Part shown: positions 1-11,910 of the stretch, one piece after another
Position numbering within the stretch: the stretch's first letter is position 1
Layout of the letters: each line of letters opens with the position of its first letter
Source: Rhinopomastus cyanomelas
Lineage: Eukaryota > Chordata > Aves > Bucerotiformes > Rhinopomastidae
Assembly (NCBI GenBank): GCA_013400115.1
Contig: VXBP01010266.1
Location: 372,001-436,000, forward strand
Direction of reading: 5' to 3'
DNA: 64,000 nt
Notes under the pieces: model-generated
Database searches by the model: none
The model's input: the letters and a program-made list of their open reading frames with translations, nothing else
What the model was told of the DNA's origin: nothing
Position numbers and translations under genes: made by a program

Positions 1-2877
1 TTGCTGCTGAGGTCCCAAGCCCACCGTACACTCTACATAAACCAACCCATTTAATGCCATAGAATCCCAAGAGGATTCACACTGCTCTGTGCCAGGGAGT
101 AACTCCACTTGCACTCCAGTACCAAACAACAAAGGGCTGCCCCCAAAATTTCATGCATGTACACATACCCACACACCTACATAAAGCTAAATTAATAGCT
201 ATGGTAGAACTATCTGTAAAGACATTGATAACATAGGGTAGATAGGTAGACCCAAGCTGCTTTTTGCCAGCTCAGCCTATGCAAAGAGGCTAAAACCAGG
301 AACATGTTCTGCTTTTCAACAGGTCAGCTGTCTCTGTCCCATCAGCACTGGAGGGTGAGTCCCCGGCAAGGGAAACGACCTTGGGTACCGCGGCCGGGTG
401 CAGGAGCAGACAAAGAGCTAACGTCATGCCCTCGCCCTCTCCCGCTCCCTCGGTCCTCCCCGCAGTGGCAGGTTGCCAGCCAATCACGCTCCCTGCGCCC
501 GGTGACATCATCACTGATGCCCACACACAACCGGAGAAGTACATCAAAGTAGCAGCGCCACGGAGCTCAGGGAGACGGGGGCTCCTCAGAGACCACCACG
601 CCAGCCCGGGTAGATGACAGGCCGGCTGCAAGGGAAACAAAGCCAGCGGGGAAGACGGACTTTGAGAAGAGGCTGCTGGGTAGGAGGAAAGCGGAAGACA
701 ACAAGCAAACACGGCGTAACCACATTTTTCCCTTGGTTCTGCAGTTCCTCCGAGAAACCTCAAAACAAACCCGCACAGTTTCATCTCTGAGTGATCCTGG
801 AGCGTTTTTCCTAACAAAGAAGTTGCTGAGAAAAGTTAAATCACTGCTATACTGCACTGCTTGTTCGGTTGAGGGGTGTTTTTAATTTAACTGCATTAAG
901 AAGCAAGCCAAGGTTTAATCACAGCAAGGCAGTTTTTGGGTTTAGGGGGCTGGGGTTTTTTTGTGTTTATCTGCAACTCCGCTAGGCATTCACCGTTTAA
1001 GACTACATATAAAAACGTGGACAAATGCCCAAGTGGCACAGCAATCCAAGCAATCTCAACCCACTACTGTCCGACAGGCTCCATATGAAAGCAGTACTTC
1101 CCTGTTCCTTTTACTTCTGGCACCCAAACCACCATGCCTTTGGTTACTAGGCAAGACAAAACATTGCCTAACGAGCAAGGAAGAGCTAAGGAGAGTCTCA
1201 TCAGACACACACTAAAACCAGTACCCTGACAGAAACCACCCACTGCTCCCCGGGTTATCAAGAGTGACACCAATGCACTTAGACCTCAGGTGTTCCTTCA
1301 TTCTTCCAAGTCAATAAACGCACGTGCCAAGTTTCTCTTACAGTTCTGTCAGGCTTTTAGCATAATTAAGGAAAATGAAATTTAAGATTTCCATTTGTCA
1401 AGACTGTCAAGCCACTGAGGACTTCTGCTCATTAAATCACAGCATTAACAAGTAAGTGGAGAAACAATGCTCCAAACTGAACTGACAAGCGAGTTTCAAG
1501 TCACACATTCACATCCTGAATGTTTTTTGTAAGAAGGGTTCAGGTGATATAAGCTCTGAGAACAAGAACATTAACGGGAAAAAAATGCTATGGTGTTATT
1601 TAATTCATTAGAAAAAAATTGAACGGTCATGGTGGTGCAAAATGCAGCTTCTCATTCATCTCCTTGTCTCCTCCGGCCCTACAAGCAACATCATTTTTTC
1701 CAGCTTTCTGCCAACACCAGCAGCCTGATTATTCCACTTCTGGTCTTACAACACAACTCACACACTGCGCAGACAGACAATTACTTCTCCATGAGGGAGG
1801 CAGAGGTTCACGCCCTCAAAACAAACTGACATGTGTTTCGTTTGCAGAAGAGGCATCAAAGTGCTTTATTCACTTACTGGAGCTGCCAGCAGCAGTATCT
1901 TGCCATCAGGGAAACTCACCAATCGCACTGCCTTTGTTTATAAGCAAAAATAATAATAATAAAACAGACCCCAAGCAGCTCAGTACACTTGGTTACTTCC
2001 AGCTATCCCTCCTTCCCTCTGCAAATGCGCCTTGCATTTCTACACAATACACTGCTGGAGCCTTCCATCCCTAGCCAAGTATTAAGGCTGTGTGAATAAT
2101 TAGTCATCCTGGTAACTAGCACTCACTGCAAAGTCATGCAATCTCCAGATTTGTTTGTTCCACTGACTGCACACTGGAGGGGTAAAGAAATAAAGGGAAG
2201 AAAAACAAAAGTAGGCTAGTTTCACACCCACATGGGCACTCCGATTTCTATTTTTTAAAGTGATACACTCGTCAAACAGGTTATTCTGGAAATTGTGATT
2301 TTCACAAAATAAGCTTCCCTTCTTCAATTGCTTGTCACGCTGTCGTCCCCCCCACCATCCCTGCACACAGCACAGCGGGATCGGATGCAGCACTGCTCAC
2401 CCCTGACTAGGCAGCTTCAACACCTCGAAGGTTTTGCAACAAGGAAACCGGGTGACAATTTTAACGAAGCCCGACGCCTTTGTCTAAAGTCACCGCAGCG
2501 GCAGCAGCAATTCCACGAGGACTTCCAGAAGCAATTGTGAATAAGCCCATGGACCTCTTTGTATAGCCCGGACACACTCTGACAGCCTCTACTCCGTTTG
2601 GAAGCAGGGGTGGTGTTGCGGGGATTAAGGACAATAAAGGGCTGTTTCACCATTTCAGGATGGGTGCTCGGGAGAGTAATTCGTGTCTCTTTGGAAAAGC
2701 AGAAGCCAAGAGGCTGACAAACTTGTCACAGGCAGCAACAATGACAAGGACAACGCTTTTATCATCCCTCACGGTTCTGCTTGCTCCTCGCCATCAGCTC
2801 GACACCGGGAGACAGCGAGAACCCTCTGGAGAGAAAAACCGGCGACAATAAAAAGGAGAAGAAATTCTGCCACAAAC
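1..2877 (-). other. MAP4K4: MAP4K4 intron between coding exons 2 and 3 (part)
   Basis: This stretch lies downstream, on the minus strand, of the MAP4K4 coding exon ending at 2878 and should be intron 2. I found no next kinase exon and no CR1 copy in it. It contains a GC-rich patch at about 360-620 with promoter-like motifs, listed separately. The rest is ordinary unique sequence with short open frames that show no recognisable protein. Confidence 0.7.
360..620. promoter_or_regulatory. GC-rich intronic patch with CCAAT and CRE-like motifs
   Basis: Inside the MAP4K4 intron the sequence becomes GC-rich with several CpGs. On the plus strand it has a GCCAATCA box (NF-Y type) near 479 and a TGACATCA (CREB/ATF variant) about 25 bases later. 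CCAAT plus CRE-like spacing is common in promoters. I see no exon attached to it, so an internal promoter or enhancer is only a suggestion. Confidence 0.35.
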
Positions 2878-2943
2878 CTTGTAGACTTGCCCGTACGTGC
2901 CATTGCCAACCACTTCCACCAGCTCAAAAATCCCAGCGGGGTC
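2878..2943 (-). CDS. MAP4K4: MAP4K4 coding exon 2 (start of kinase domain)
   Basis: Read on the minus strand, this 66-base, 22-codon exon begins [12 protein letters not shown] and continues [10 protein letters not shown], the glycine-rich ATP-binding loop (GxGxYGxV) of a GCK-IV Ste20 kinase. It has a proper acceptor (ctag before GAC) and donor (AAG then gtttgt). MAP4K4 is a cytoplasmic serine/threonine kinase acting in JNK, Hippo and cytoskeletal signalling. MINK1 is, as I recall, the same over these residues, and TNIK has VELVGNG. The choice of MAP4K4 rests on the neighbouring RFX8 gene in divergent orientation, as in human. Only this exon of the kinase is visible; the preceding exon falls in the assembly gap and the following exon lies left of the window. 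Confidence 0.93.
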
Positions 2944-3208
2944 CTAGTTGGGGGGTGAAAGGGCCAGGGTGGGGGGCGGGGTGGGGTTAGGGGGAGAGAT
3001 AAGAGAAGTGGGGTTACATGTTTGTGAGGCGATGGCCGCTGGCAGAGCGCAGGGGGCGAGCCCGGCTGCTGCCGGCGTACAGCTGTTGCGCCCTGTTTTT
3101 CCACGCACATGCCAATACACGCAAACAAAGGAAAAGCAGCCCAGGGCCGCGCTCCCCCCGCCCGCCCCCCCGGGGCCCCCCCCGCTGTGGCCCCCCGGCC
3201 CCCGCGCC

Positions 3209-3306
3209 NNNNNNNNNNNNNNNNNNNNNNNNNNNNNNNNNNNNNNNNNNNNNNNNNNNNNNNNNNNNNNNNNNNNNNNNNNNNNNNNNNNNNNNNNNNN
3301 NNNNNN
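3209..3306 (-). other. MAP4K4: Assembly gap (98 N) probably hiding MAP4K4 coding exon 1
   Basis: Ninety-eight undetermined bases sit in the most GC-rich part of the MAP4K4 island. In vertebrates the first coding exon of this kinase is short, about 19 codons ending just before DPAGIF. No such exon can be read in the sequenced flanks. It would fit in the gap, which is therefore the best explanation for the missing start codon. The true gap length is unknown. Confidence 0.65.
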
Positions 3307-4064
3307 CCCCCCCCGAGGCGGCCGGTGGGTGGGCTGGCCGGTGGGTGCCCGGCGGGCTCACACCATGTCGTGGCGGCGGCGGCAGGAGCGGCGGCGGGGC
3401 CGGCAGCCGGTGGCAGCCTCACGGTGCGCCCCGCACCCGGGCATGGCACAGCCCGGCCCGGCCGGAGCTCAGGCCGGGAACCACCGGCAGTCGCGGCACC
3501 GCTCTCGCATGGGGCGGGGGTTGAGATGGAGGAAGGAAGGCGAGGAGTGGAGGGGGAAAGGAGTGAAGAGGGGAGGGAACGGGGGGTTCACGCCCAGCGC
3601 CGCGGCGAAGCCCCGGCTGCCTGCGAGCTCTTTCCGCCGCACTGCCCTCGCATGAAACGCCCGCGGGTCCCGGCGGCTGGGCCTGGAGCGGGCTGCTGCG
3701 AGCCAGACAAAGATAGCTGGGGAGGAGGAGAAGGCGAAAAGAAATATCAAATACACTGCAAGCGGGGAGGGAAGAAGAGAGAGAAAACAGCTCCCCCTCC
3801 CCTTCTCCAACAGGAAAAACCGGCGGAAACGCGCCCGCCCCAGAGCACTGCTGGGTAAACTCGCGGGGAGAGAAAGAGAGGGCGGACGGACAGGAGAGCG
3901 GCTCCGAGCTCCGCCCGCCGCCCCAACAGCGCCCGGCCCTGGCCGCCGGGGAGGCCCACGGGTGACCGCGGCAGCGCCCTGGGGCTGGACGGGGCGGGCC
4001 CTGCCCCGCAGGAGTGGGCGCAGGTGTGCGGGGCGCTGCTGTGTCTTCGAGAGGACTGCGTGGT

Positions 4065-4074
4065 CCATATTAGG
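4065..4074. promoter_or_regulatory. CArG box (SRF site candidate)
   Basis: CCATATTAGG matches the CC(A/T)6GG serum response factor consensus exactly. It lies at the upstream edge of the MAP4K4 island. Function is inferred from the motif alone. Confidence 0.45.
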
Positions 4075-4160
4075 CTGTCGCCACTGGTTGGAGACTATTA
4101 TCTCCATTATTACTGTTGTTAAGGCGCGCAAGAGTGGTCGGCGTGATCCCCCTGCCCGCG

Positions 4161-4987
4161 GTGTGGTTGGTGGTGGTGTTTTCCTGTGCCCTGCAAGGTG
4201 ACCAGTGAATCTCATTTCCACCCACTTCCCAAAGACTCCAGGCTCACAGGAGGAACATTACTGCCCCTTCTGAGACCTCTGCAGAAACAGAGGTGAATCA
4301 CAGACAGACCCGACTGTAAAGTGGCTTTTTGACCCATGACTTACTAACAGCCCCAACTGTCTGTGGCCCCATTCCCTCCCAGAAGCATCCTCCAGCAGAA
4401 TCTGAATTGGGGAAAAATTACATTAACCTCTCTTGAGCTAATCACATCAGGCAGTCGCACACAGGTGTAAACCTTGGCAGGGCTTGTCTCTCATTGAAGT
4501 TCTTTATCACACTGATACGGCAAAAATGTTACCTGCTTGCAAGAGGTTGACTTACGTTTCCTGTGGGAACCGGGGTTTTCCTGTCTCCTCTGCTTTAACC
4601 ACATAATTACATATACATAGCTATAAGTATCACAGAAACATACTTTTAAAAACAAAGCAAACCTGTTGAGCAGAAAGTGTTACGGATAAATTACCATAAC
4701 AGTTTAATGGCATACTTCATTCTCACTTCAAGTGTAGCTGAAAAAAAAAGAAAGAAACTCAGGCCTGGACCAGGCAACCGTTTTCCTCTGGATCGAAGCG
4801 TGTAGTCATGAGAAAGCAAATATTTCATGTGGGGTCAAACCATTTCAATGCTGGGTCTGTCCAAGTGCATGCACACAGCAGTAGGGTCAGGTCTGGAGGC
4901 GCGCTGTATTTTGAACAGTGGGTAACCACCAGGATTTATTATCAGTGACCTGCTCTGCATTACATGGCTTATTTAACTCTGCCTTAC
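4161..4987. other. Intergenic, nothing recognised
   Basis: Moderate-GC sequence between the MAP4K4 island and the ancient CR1. I see no repeat, exon or motif cluster that I can support. Confidence 0.5.
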
Positions 4988-5850
4988 ACGCATAAGAGCA
5001 GCCTCAGTAGGTCAGACCCATTGCCCATCTAGCCCAGCATCCTGTCTCCAGATGTAGCCAGTGGTCAATGCTGATGGAAGAGCACAAGGAAACCTTAACA
5101 ATCCAGTGATACTTCTCTGGGGCATCCTCCCCACTCTCTGCAGCTGAAGGAGTTCTTTGGCAGCGTCTGGCATCACCATACTTCATAGTCTCTAATGATT
5201 TTTTTCTTCCATTAGGTTGCCCATTTACTTTGGACTTGGACATTGTTCTGGCTCTTACAGTGTCCTCTAGCAGGAAGTTCCAAAGGCAAGCTTGCTGCTC
5301 CTTATGTGCAGACTATCTTTCATTGTCTTTGAACCAACATCAGGTAGCTTGCAAGAACTCCCTGCTTGTTCTTGTGTTGGAAGAGACAACACTTCCTATT
5401 AATTTTCTCCATGACATTTTTTTATACACTTCTGTTGTGTTCCCCCTCAGCAACTTCTGACCTCTTTAGTGATAACACTGGAAACCATCCCACATTTTTC
5501 CTTTATTGAACAAGTTCTGCTTCTAATAGCCTTCTTTTTTAAGACAGGGGAATGGATTTTTGTATTGTGTTCACAATGAGTTCCCATGCAATACCATAGC
5601 GATGTCCTAATTTCCAGTCTTCTCCTGATACTCCCTATTTTTATTGTTGAGTATGAAAGTGACATTTCTGTGGGACATGTCTATTATAACTCCACAGTTC
5701 CTTTCCATAGTGGTAATAGTACCTCATTTCTTTAGAGCTGAGGCCCTGAGCCCAAGTACAAATTTTCACCACTATAGCTCTGATGTGGCTCCTCCATCCT
5801 TTCCTCTGTCTGCTCTAAGCTTATACTTCATTATAATAGTTTTGTTCTTT
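4988..5850 (-). mobile_element. Ancient CR1 LINE 3' end (CR1-L-like)
   Basis: Beginning near 4990 the text follows the 3' end of an old amniote CR1 in reverse orientation: GGTCAGACCCATTGCCCATC, then CTAGCCCAGCATCCTGTCTC. Further right come the degraded equivalents of the region where old copies read 'tcctctggcaagagttcca' and 'cttgtgtt'. It is much more diverged than the young CR1s elsewhere and has no intact frame. The right limit is approximate. Confidence 0.65.
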
Positions 5851-8070
5851 AGTTTGTTTCAGTATTATACCAGAAGGCTGCTAAAGAAGCAAAACTGTTA
5901 ACAAGACCGTGAATCTTTCAAAATTGGCTCATCATCTAACTTTAAGAGAAAAAAGTAGTTTTTGTAAAGCCTTAAATGCTACAGGAGAGCTTCCTGGCAT
6001 GAAGCAGTGCACCACCTCACCTTCCTTTTCCTTCCTACACAGCAGAGGGATGAAAGGGTTGCTTTCTTGAGGAAGAAGTCTGTCTGTCTGCGGCCAAAAC
6101 CACTCTGTTCACATGTTCATCATGCTCTTCAGCAGCACAGAGTATTTACCCAGTCTGGAAAGTCTAAAGGTTAAAAGACCAAACTTAAAACCACTGGAAA
6201 GAAGACGAAGAGTCAGTTTTAACTCTTCCTCTCAGAGTGAAACCAGCACTCTTGAAGGAGAGAGAGTGAGACAGCCACTGAAAATCATAATGCAGATTAA
6301 ATGCAAGGCAAGCTGACTTCAGCCCTGTGGATAGTCACCCCACACACAGAGCAGTAAATGACTGTGACGTCTAATGACAAAATAAGTAGAAGCATCAAAA
6401 AATCTGAGTCAGCTCTGTCTGTTTGGGAGCAAAGGAGGAGAAAGCTGCAGGGCCAGTGTGCTGCTGTTGTGTCACCCTCAGCCACAGTTGCAGCCATTCC
6501 TGCTCCCTGTGTCTGGGGCAGTGGAGCTGCTGTTTCCTGTGCAGTTTCAGCATCCCTGAAAGGGAGGCCAAGTCTCCCTTTCTTCAGCCTTTTGTTCCTG
6601 TTCTCTGGAACCTTGTCCCTTGTGTCAACGTAAGCGTTTGTCCAGCTGTGCGATGAGCCAGGACTCACAGCAAAGCTAATTCAGGAAAGGAAAAAAAAAA
6701 GTCCAGGGTTGCTATTGATCAGTTCCTCAGGCTGATTCATCTTGTTACTTCTTGACCATTTGTGTTGACTAGTGGCAGGGTGGGGAGTGGGAACAGGGGA
6801 ACAGAGGATTTATGCAGGGGAGGAAGTGTAACCGTAGTATTGCCTTGTGGTGGTAGCTGTGGCTTAAGCCAATTCAACTCTCAGTGGACCCATATGAGCA
6901 GAACTAGAGAAACTTCCTTCCTTACTGGAAGAGGCACCGTGGCAGTAATGGGAACCCAACATTTAAGTTCTAGCCACTAAAGAAATACCTTACCCACATT
7001 TCTTTTTCCACAGTTGAGATTGTCTTGTGTTCTTTTTGGCATTTAAAACACTGTGGCGCTGATCACTGACCAGACACGTAGAGGTCATCCACTGCACTAA
7101 ATTTTTAAGAGCTTAATCATTATCCATATTCAAGGAGATGAGTAAATAGACAGGAAGTTCTGACTTTTAATTTTGCTTCTGCTACTGATTCATCCCATAG
7201 CCGTGGGGCATCTTGTTTCCTGCTTCAGCTCTGATCTCTATTGGGGAAAATGGGAGTGATTTTGACCTACTTCATAGCATGAAGTGTTAGACATGTGCTC
7301 TGTTGTCCTGTCCAAGGAAATGCTTCTTGCCTTGGGCTTTGGCCAGGAAAGTTCACAAGGGAGGCCTAGCTAGGGTGAAGAATTTCAGAGGACAGAGTAG
7401 TAGTGAGCAAAGCTGAGTGAGACTTCAGTGGGCTTCCGAGACCAAAGGGAGGTTGAGAGGCTTTAAGGACTGGTGAGGTTCACATGCTGGTGAGTTCTCC
7501 TTACGCTGTTGATTACAACACTTAGTGGGAACAGATCATATATTGAACAATGACACGCAATCAGCCTTCCTCCAGCTTATGCTCCTCCTCTGCTGCTTCT
7601 ACCACATCCATCTCACACCTTCATGGGAGGGCTGTTCTGTGTGAGCACTGCTGGCATGCCCAGGTTCTTGCATGCTGCATCTGAATGTCATTTAGGGAGA
7701 TGTGTTCCTGCAGCTCTGGTTGCCCAGTTATGCGTGCACTGCTGCAGGTGACATCCTGTTGCTTCCCCACTCCACAAGACACTGCACTGACTCCTGGACC
7801 GATGGGTTACCCTCACCCTGACATGAAGCCTCAGCCATGTAGTGAAAGTTTTAACTCAAAAGGCATTGCAGAATAGCTATGGGAGACTAGTTAACCTTAG
7901 TTCTGTAGTATCACAGCTGTGTGCTACTGGAGCACCCAGCAGATGCAGATGACAAGTTAACACATGACAATGTTCTTATGAAAATAAAATAATACAGTAT
8001 TTATATCCATTTTATGCTTTTACGCTGGATGTGGTAAAGAAGGACAGCGTCTGGTCCATCTGAAAACATA
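5851..8070. other. Intergenic, nothing recognised
   Basis: About 2.2 kb of unique-looking sequence without CR1 pieces or an exon I can support. Short open frames near 6113-6668 show no recognisable domain. Confidence 0.5.
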
Positions 8071-8074
8071 GGGG

Positions 8075-8330
8075 CAATGGAGCAAAGCTGGAGATGGGTA
8101 GATTAACACTGGGTGTGAGGAGGAAGTTCTTCACTGTGAGAGTGGTGAGAGCCTGGAATGCATTGGCCAAGGAGGTGGTTGGGGACCCATGCCTGAGGGT
8201 GTTTAAGGCCAGGCTGGATGGGGCTCTGGCCAGCCTGATCTAGGGTGGGGTGTCCCTGCCCATGGTGGGGCATGTTGGAATTGGATGATGAGGTGGTCCC
8301 TTCCAACCCTGAGTGATTCTGATTCTATAA
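8075..8330 (+). mobile_element. CR1 3' fragment, older subfamily
   Basis: Plus-strand CR1 end, recognised from AAGTTCTTCACTGTGAGAGT, GCCAGGCTGGATGGGGCTCT and GGGGTGTCCCTGCCCATG, and ending in CCCTTCCAACCCTGAGTGA. It belongs to a different, older subfamily than most copies in the window. A younger CR1 tail follows directly. Confidence 0.88.
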
Positions 8331-8347
8331 CTTCTCCAGCAAAGAGA

Positions 8348-8419
8348 CCCTGATGTGGCAGGGGGATTGGACTAGATGATCTTTCGGGGTCCCTTCCAAT
8401 CCCTAATGATTCTATGACT
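8348..8419 (+). mobile_element. CR1 3' tail, young subfamily
   Basis: About 70 bases of the young CR1 end (GGCAGGGGGATTGGACTAG, GATGATCTTTC, AATCCCTAATGATTCTATGA). It lies about 20 bases after the older CR1 end in the same orientation, making a tail-on-tail composite. Confidence 0.88.
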
Positions 8420-8551
8420 TGAGAAGCTGGTAGCTGAAATGGTATGAAGTTTGCCAGGGCAATGGACTCCCAGAGAAATGTGTGAATAAGTCTGAAAAGT
8501 AAAGTTCAGCAATTTGCACCACCTAGCTGGGGCGTTTTGAGTCTGGTTCTG

Positions 8552-8569
8552 AACACACACACACACACA
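8552..8569. repeat. (AC)n microsatellite
   Basis: About nine AC dinucleotides in a row. Confidence 0.9.
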
Positions 8570-11500
8570 AGATTTACATACACGAAGCCACAGCCTCTGC
8601 AAGGATGCTGCTCCTGTATCTGAAAGGGAGCAAGACAAGGAGGTATGATTTCAGGCTTCCACACGGTCTTTCACTGACTCCACATCCCTAACTGATCTAC
8701 TCAGACTGAATTCGAAGCACAGCCCAGGATCTTGCGCCTCTCATCTAACTGGGAACTGTCAGTCAAGGCAGGCTTAAAGTGGGCAAAGATGCATGAGCCT
8801 GGCATGAAAACAGTATTTGCCTGCTTGAGCAAATTGAGAAAATGCTGGGTATATTTTTGGACACTGCCCATGCTCTACATTTTAAGAAGCCAGCTGCTTC
8901 TGGTCCTGCTATCTTTCACACGAAGCACAGAATTACTGAGTGTGGCAGACTGTCACAGGCTATCTCTGCTTGCAGCTAAGCTGGCTTGTAGTTATCTTCC
9001 CATGACCCAACTGGTGACACTTATTTAACCTCTTCTACAGGTCCCTGAGCCATATTCGTGTAGCAGCTATGAGCAAACCTTTTTCCTGCCTGCCTGAGTC
9101 AGGACCCCTTGAGGAGTATTATTGTTCCTTGTCCCATCTGTCTTGACATGCCTTATCTCACCCAGGGACACCTGGGGATGCTCACCCAGAGTTTCTGAGA
9201 TCCAAGGTTATGAGCAAGGCAGAGAGACAACCTACTCACACCATATTTGTGCCCTAGAATAAGAAAAGATGCTCCACTGACATGATGGCAGCTATGGCTC
9301 TGCAGGCATTTCTCTATGGGCAGTGTAAGGATCTCCCAAGCCTTCTTCATCAGGCACACAGGCATGTATGCTGTGCTTTGCTCCTGGTCTTTAGTTCACG
9401 ACACTGCACTGTTCTTGTTGCTGTGCTGTTGCTTTTCTTTGCAGAGCCATGCAATCAAACTGATCAGCATTGGAAACAATCCCTGTTTGCAGGTTTTGCT
9501 TTGTTTTAGCAAGCTCAGTTGTTCTCGCAGTGTGATGAAAGAGCAGAAATAAGCAAAACAGTGAGCATGGAGGTGGCTGGGTTGCTCTTTCATAAGTCTT
9601 CAGTTTATAGATAAGTTGAGTCTGCAAGACTACTAGTCTGTTAAGGAGAGAACTTAGGGCTTGTTTTGGCATGGCCCTGACCATAGACTTGATATGCCAT
9701 GTACTGAGTCAGAAATGCCACAGCAGCTCTGAACCTATATGAGCTTACTTTCCTCACTAAAATGTGTTCAAAACATTCTGACAGAATAATTTTGTCCATA
9801 TAATACCCATCAGGTACTGTAGTATCTTGGTTTGGATTAGAACAGAACCAATTCTGTTCAGTGATTTTACTTTTCATCTCAGTCTAAGTAACTGCACTTT
9901 CTGAAGTTAACAGCGTATTTGTGCAGACAGTGTCTGCTTCTACAAGTGATAATTCTTGATGTTTACAGTTATTACCCAGAGATTGATATGCAGAAAAGCT
10001 CTTGTTTGTACTTGCTCCTGTGGAGACTAAGGTCATGCTAAACCTTACGTATCACATTGGGGTGCAGTAAGTCTGAGGCCACACCTATATGGAGGAGCAG
10101 ACAGGACAGTTGACTCTAAACCAACCAACAAGGTATTCTGTCCCATAGACATCATATTTGGTATAAAGCTGAGGGTTCACAGGGTCAAGCTCTCTTCTTC
10201 AATGACCAGCTTCTGAGGATGACTCTGTCCATTCTGCCTTAGATCCCAGTCCATATATTCCTGAATCCAGTTCCAAAATCCAGTTCCTGCATCTGGTTCC
10301 TGTCTGTTACTGAGTCTGCTTACTGGTCTGGGACTTCCTCAGCTTCTGCCCACAGCATCTGTGATGGTGACATCATTTCCATCAAAGAAGTTTGGTATTG
10401 GTTTTGTATGTATTTGTATATATTTCATTTTATTATTTTCATTAAAACTGTTGCAGTTTTCTTTTCCAACCCATAAGTTTCTCTCCATTATTCCATTTCT
10501 CTTTCCATTTTGGAAGGGAGAGGTGTTAATGAGAGCATCTGTCATTCATCTAATGGCCAGTTCAGCTTCTACCCATGACACGTAGCCAGCTTAAACCAGG
10601 TGAAAAAGCAAACAGCTGGCACAGAAATATTTTGGTCTGTTTGGGCTAACTGAATGGAAATAAGATTGTTGTATGCTTACATCTGGTACAATGCAAGCTG
10701 ATCCCATAAACCCGACAGATCTGGTAATAACCAACCCATAACCATGGCCTGAGGTACAGATGGCATCATGTTACCAGAATGAAGCCAATGCACTTCTACC
10801 AACTTCATTGTTCTGGAAGAAAGATGAGAGAGCAAAAATTCCCTCAGTGCCCCTTGCTTTTAAACCTGCAAATCTGTGCCCACGTTGAACTTCATGCATT
10901 GTGCAAACCCTGTGAACTCATAGATCCTTAAAGACTGTGGCTTAAGTGAGGCAAGTTATAGAAATCAAAATTAAAGTGAAGAGCATATATATTAAACAAA
11001 TATTAAAGCTACTGAAGTCTGCTCTTTGATAGCTTTCTTCTTCAGCATCCAAATGGCTTTTATTTGAACATTGAAGGGCTTTTAATTTTGTGTTACATTT
11101 TACAATTACGAGGGAGGTATGTTTTGAAAGTAGCTCTTAAAATGAGCAGTATATCGTCATCAAAATGCAAAAGAAATGGGCGAAAAAAGCACAGGTGAGA
11201 ATTAACTGTCCTTCCCAAATGAAAAAATTAAAACCCAGTGCTGTTGAAAGGAAACACAGAACCACCTAAGGATTTCTACTGTAAATAAACAGACTTAATT
11301 GATTGTCTTCCCTTTCATTTTATACAGCATGAGATTCACGAAGACCATAATTTCATGACAGTCTGGCTTCATCAGTGGAGCTAATTTAAAATGTTCCCTT
11401 TCCTCCCTCTTCTGGTGCCTCATATCTGGTCTCACACTGCAGAGTACTGCCCTCTCTGTGGGTAACTCCTATTGTCAGAGTCAGTGTGCCCAGAGGGTTT

Positions 11501-11910
11501 GCTGGGCACACTGACTTAAAAATAACACTTTCCAAGGAAAAGTGAATCAGTCCTGATTCCTGGCAGTGGCATCACCAAGGAAGCCGTGACGGCAAGGAGG
11601 AGCATGTGGGAGACTGAAATGGTGAAATGGCATTGGCACCTTCTTAAGTTAGCTCTGACAGCAAAGCCAAGCTCTCATGGAGCTGCTGCTGACATGCCAG
11701 GGAAAGGTCCGTGGGAAGAGATAAAGCCTTTAGGCATCACTGTGTAGCATATAATTTAACAAAGACACCCACTGGTCATAACACATGGTTGAAATGAACA
11801 GTATTAGTCACCCTTGGGCCGGTGATTGACACAATGTCATCCTCCAGGTATTATTTTTTTAAACTAAAAATTGTCATCAAAATACAGCAAAAGGTTAAAT
11901 GTTATGAAGT
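8570..11910. other. Intergenic, mostly unique
   Basis: About 3.3 kb without recognisable CR1. Short open frames on both strands at 9150-9880 and 10340-10585 show no domain. A possible mariner end near 11105-11150 is listed separately. Confidence 0.5.
11105..11150 (+). mobile_element. Possible mariner-type terminal repeat remnant
   Basis: TTACGAGGGAGGTATGTTTT followed by GAAAGTAGCTC resembles the TA-flanked CGAGGG...AAAAGTA start of some mariner terminal repeats. I could not find a matching opposite end, so this is weak. Confidence 0.25.

Larger units (their letters stand above)
2950..4160 (-). promoter_or_regulatory. MAP4K4: MAP4K4 CpG-island promoter and 5' end
   Basis: The region is very GC-rich and CpG-dense on both sides of the N gap, as expected for a housekeeping-type vertebrate promoter. 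It lies immediately 5' (minus strand) of the MAP4K4 kinase exon. No TATA box is evident, so transcription probably starts at several sites within about 3.3-4.1 kb. Long open frames on both strands here are a by-product of GC richness; they begin at non-ATG codons or cross the gap, and I do not call them genes. A perfect CArG box sits at its upstream edge (4065-4074). Confidence 0.8.

Noticed and set aside
2769..3449. Long minus-strand frame across the N gap into the MAP4K4 exon region
   Set aside because: It crosses undetermined bases and is in a different frame from the kinase exon. It cannot be read as protein.
3469..4221. 250-codon minus-strand open frame upstream of MAP4K4
   Set aside because: It starts at GTG, has arginine/proline-rich composition typical of a CpG island read in a chance frame, and does not connect to the kinase exon.
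11450..11475. CTCF-like CTGCCCTCTCTGTGG
   Set aside because: One extra base disrupts the core spacing, so the match is poor.
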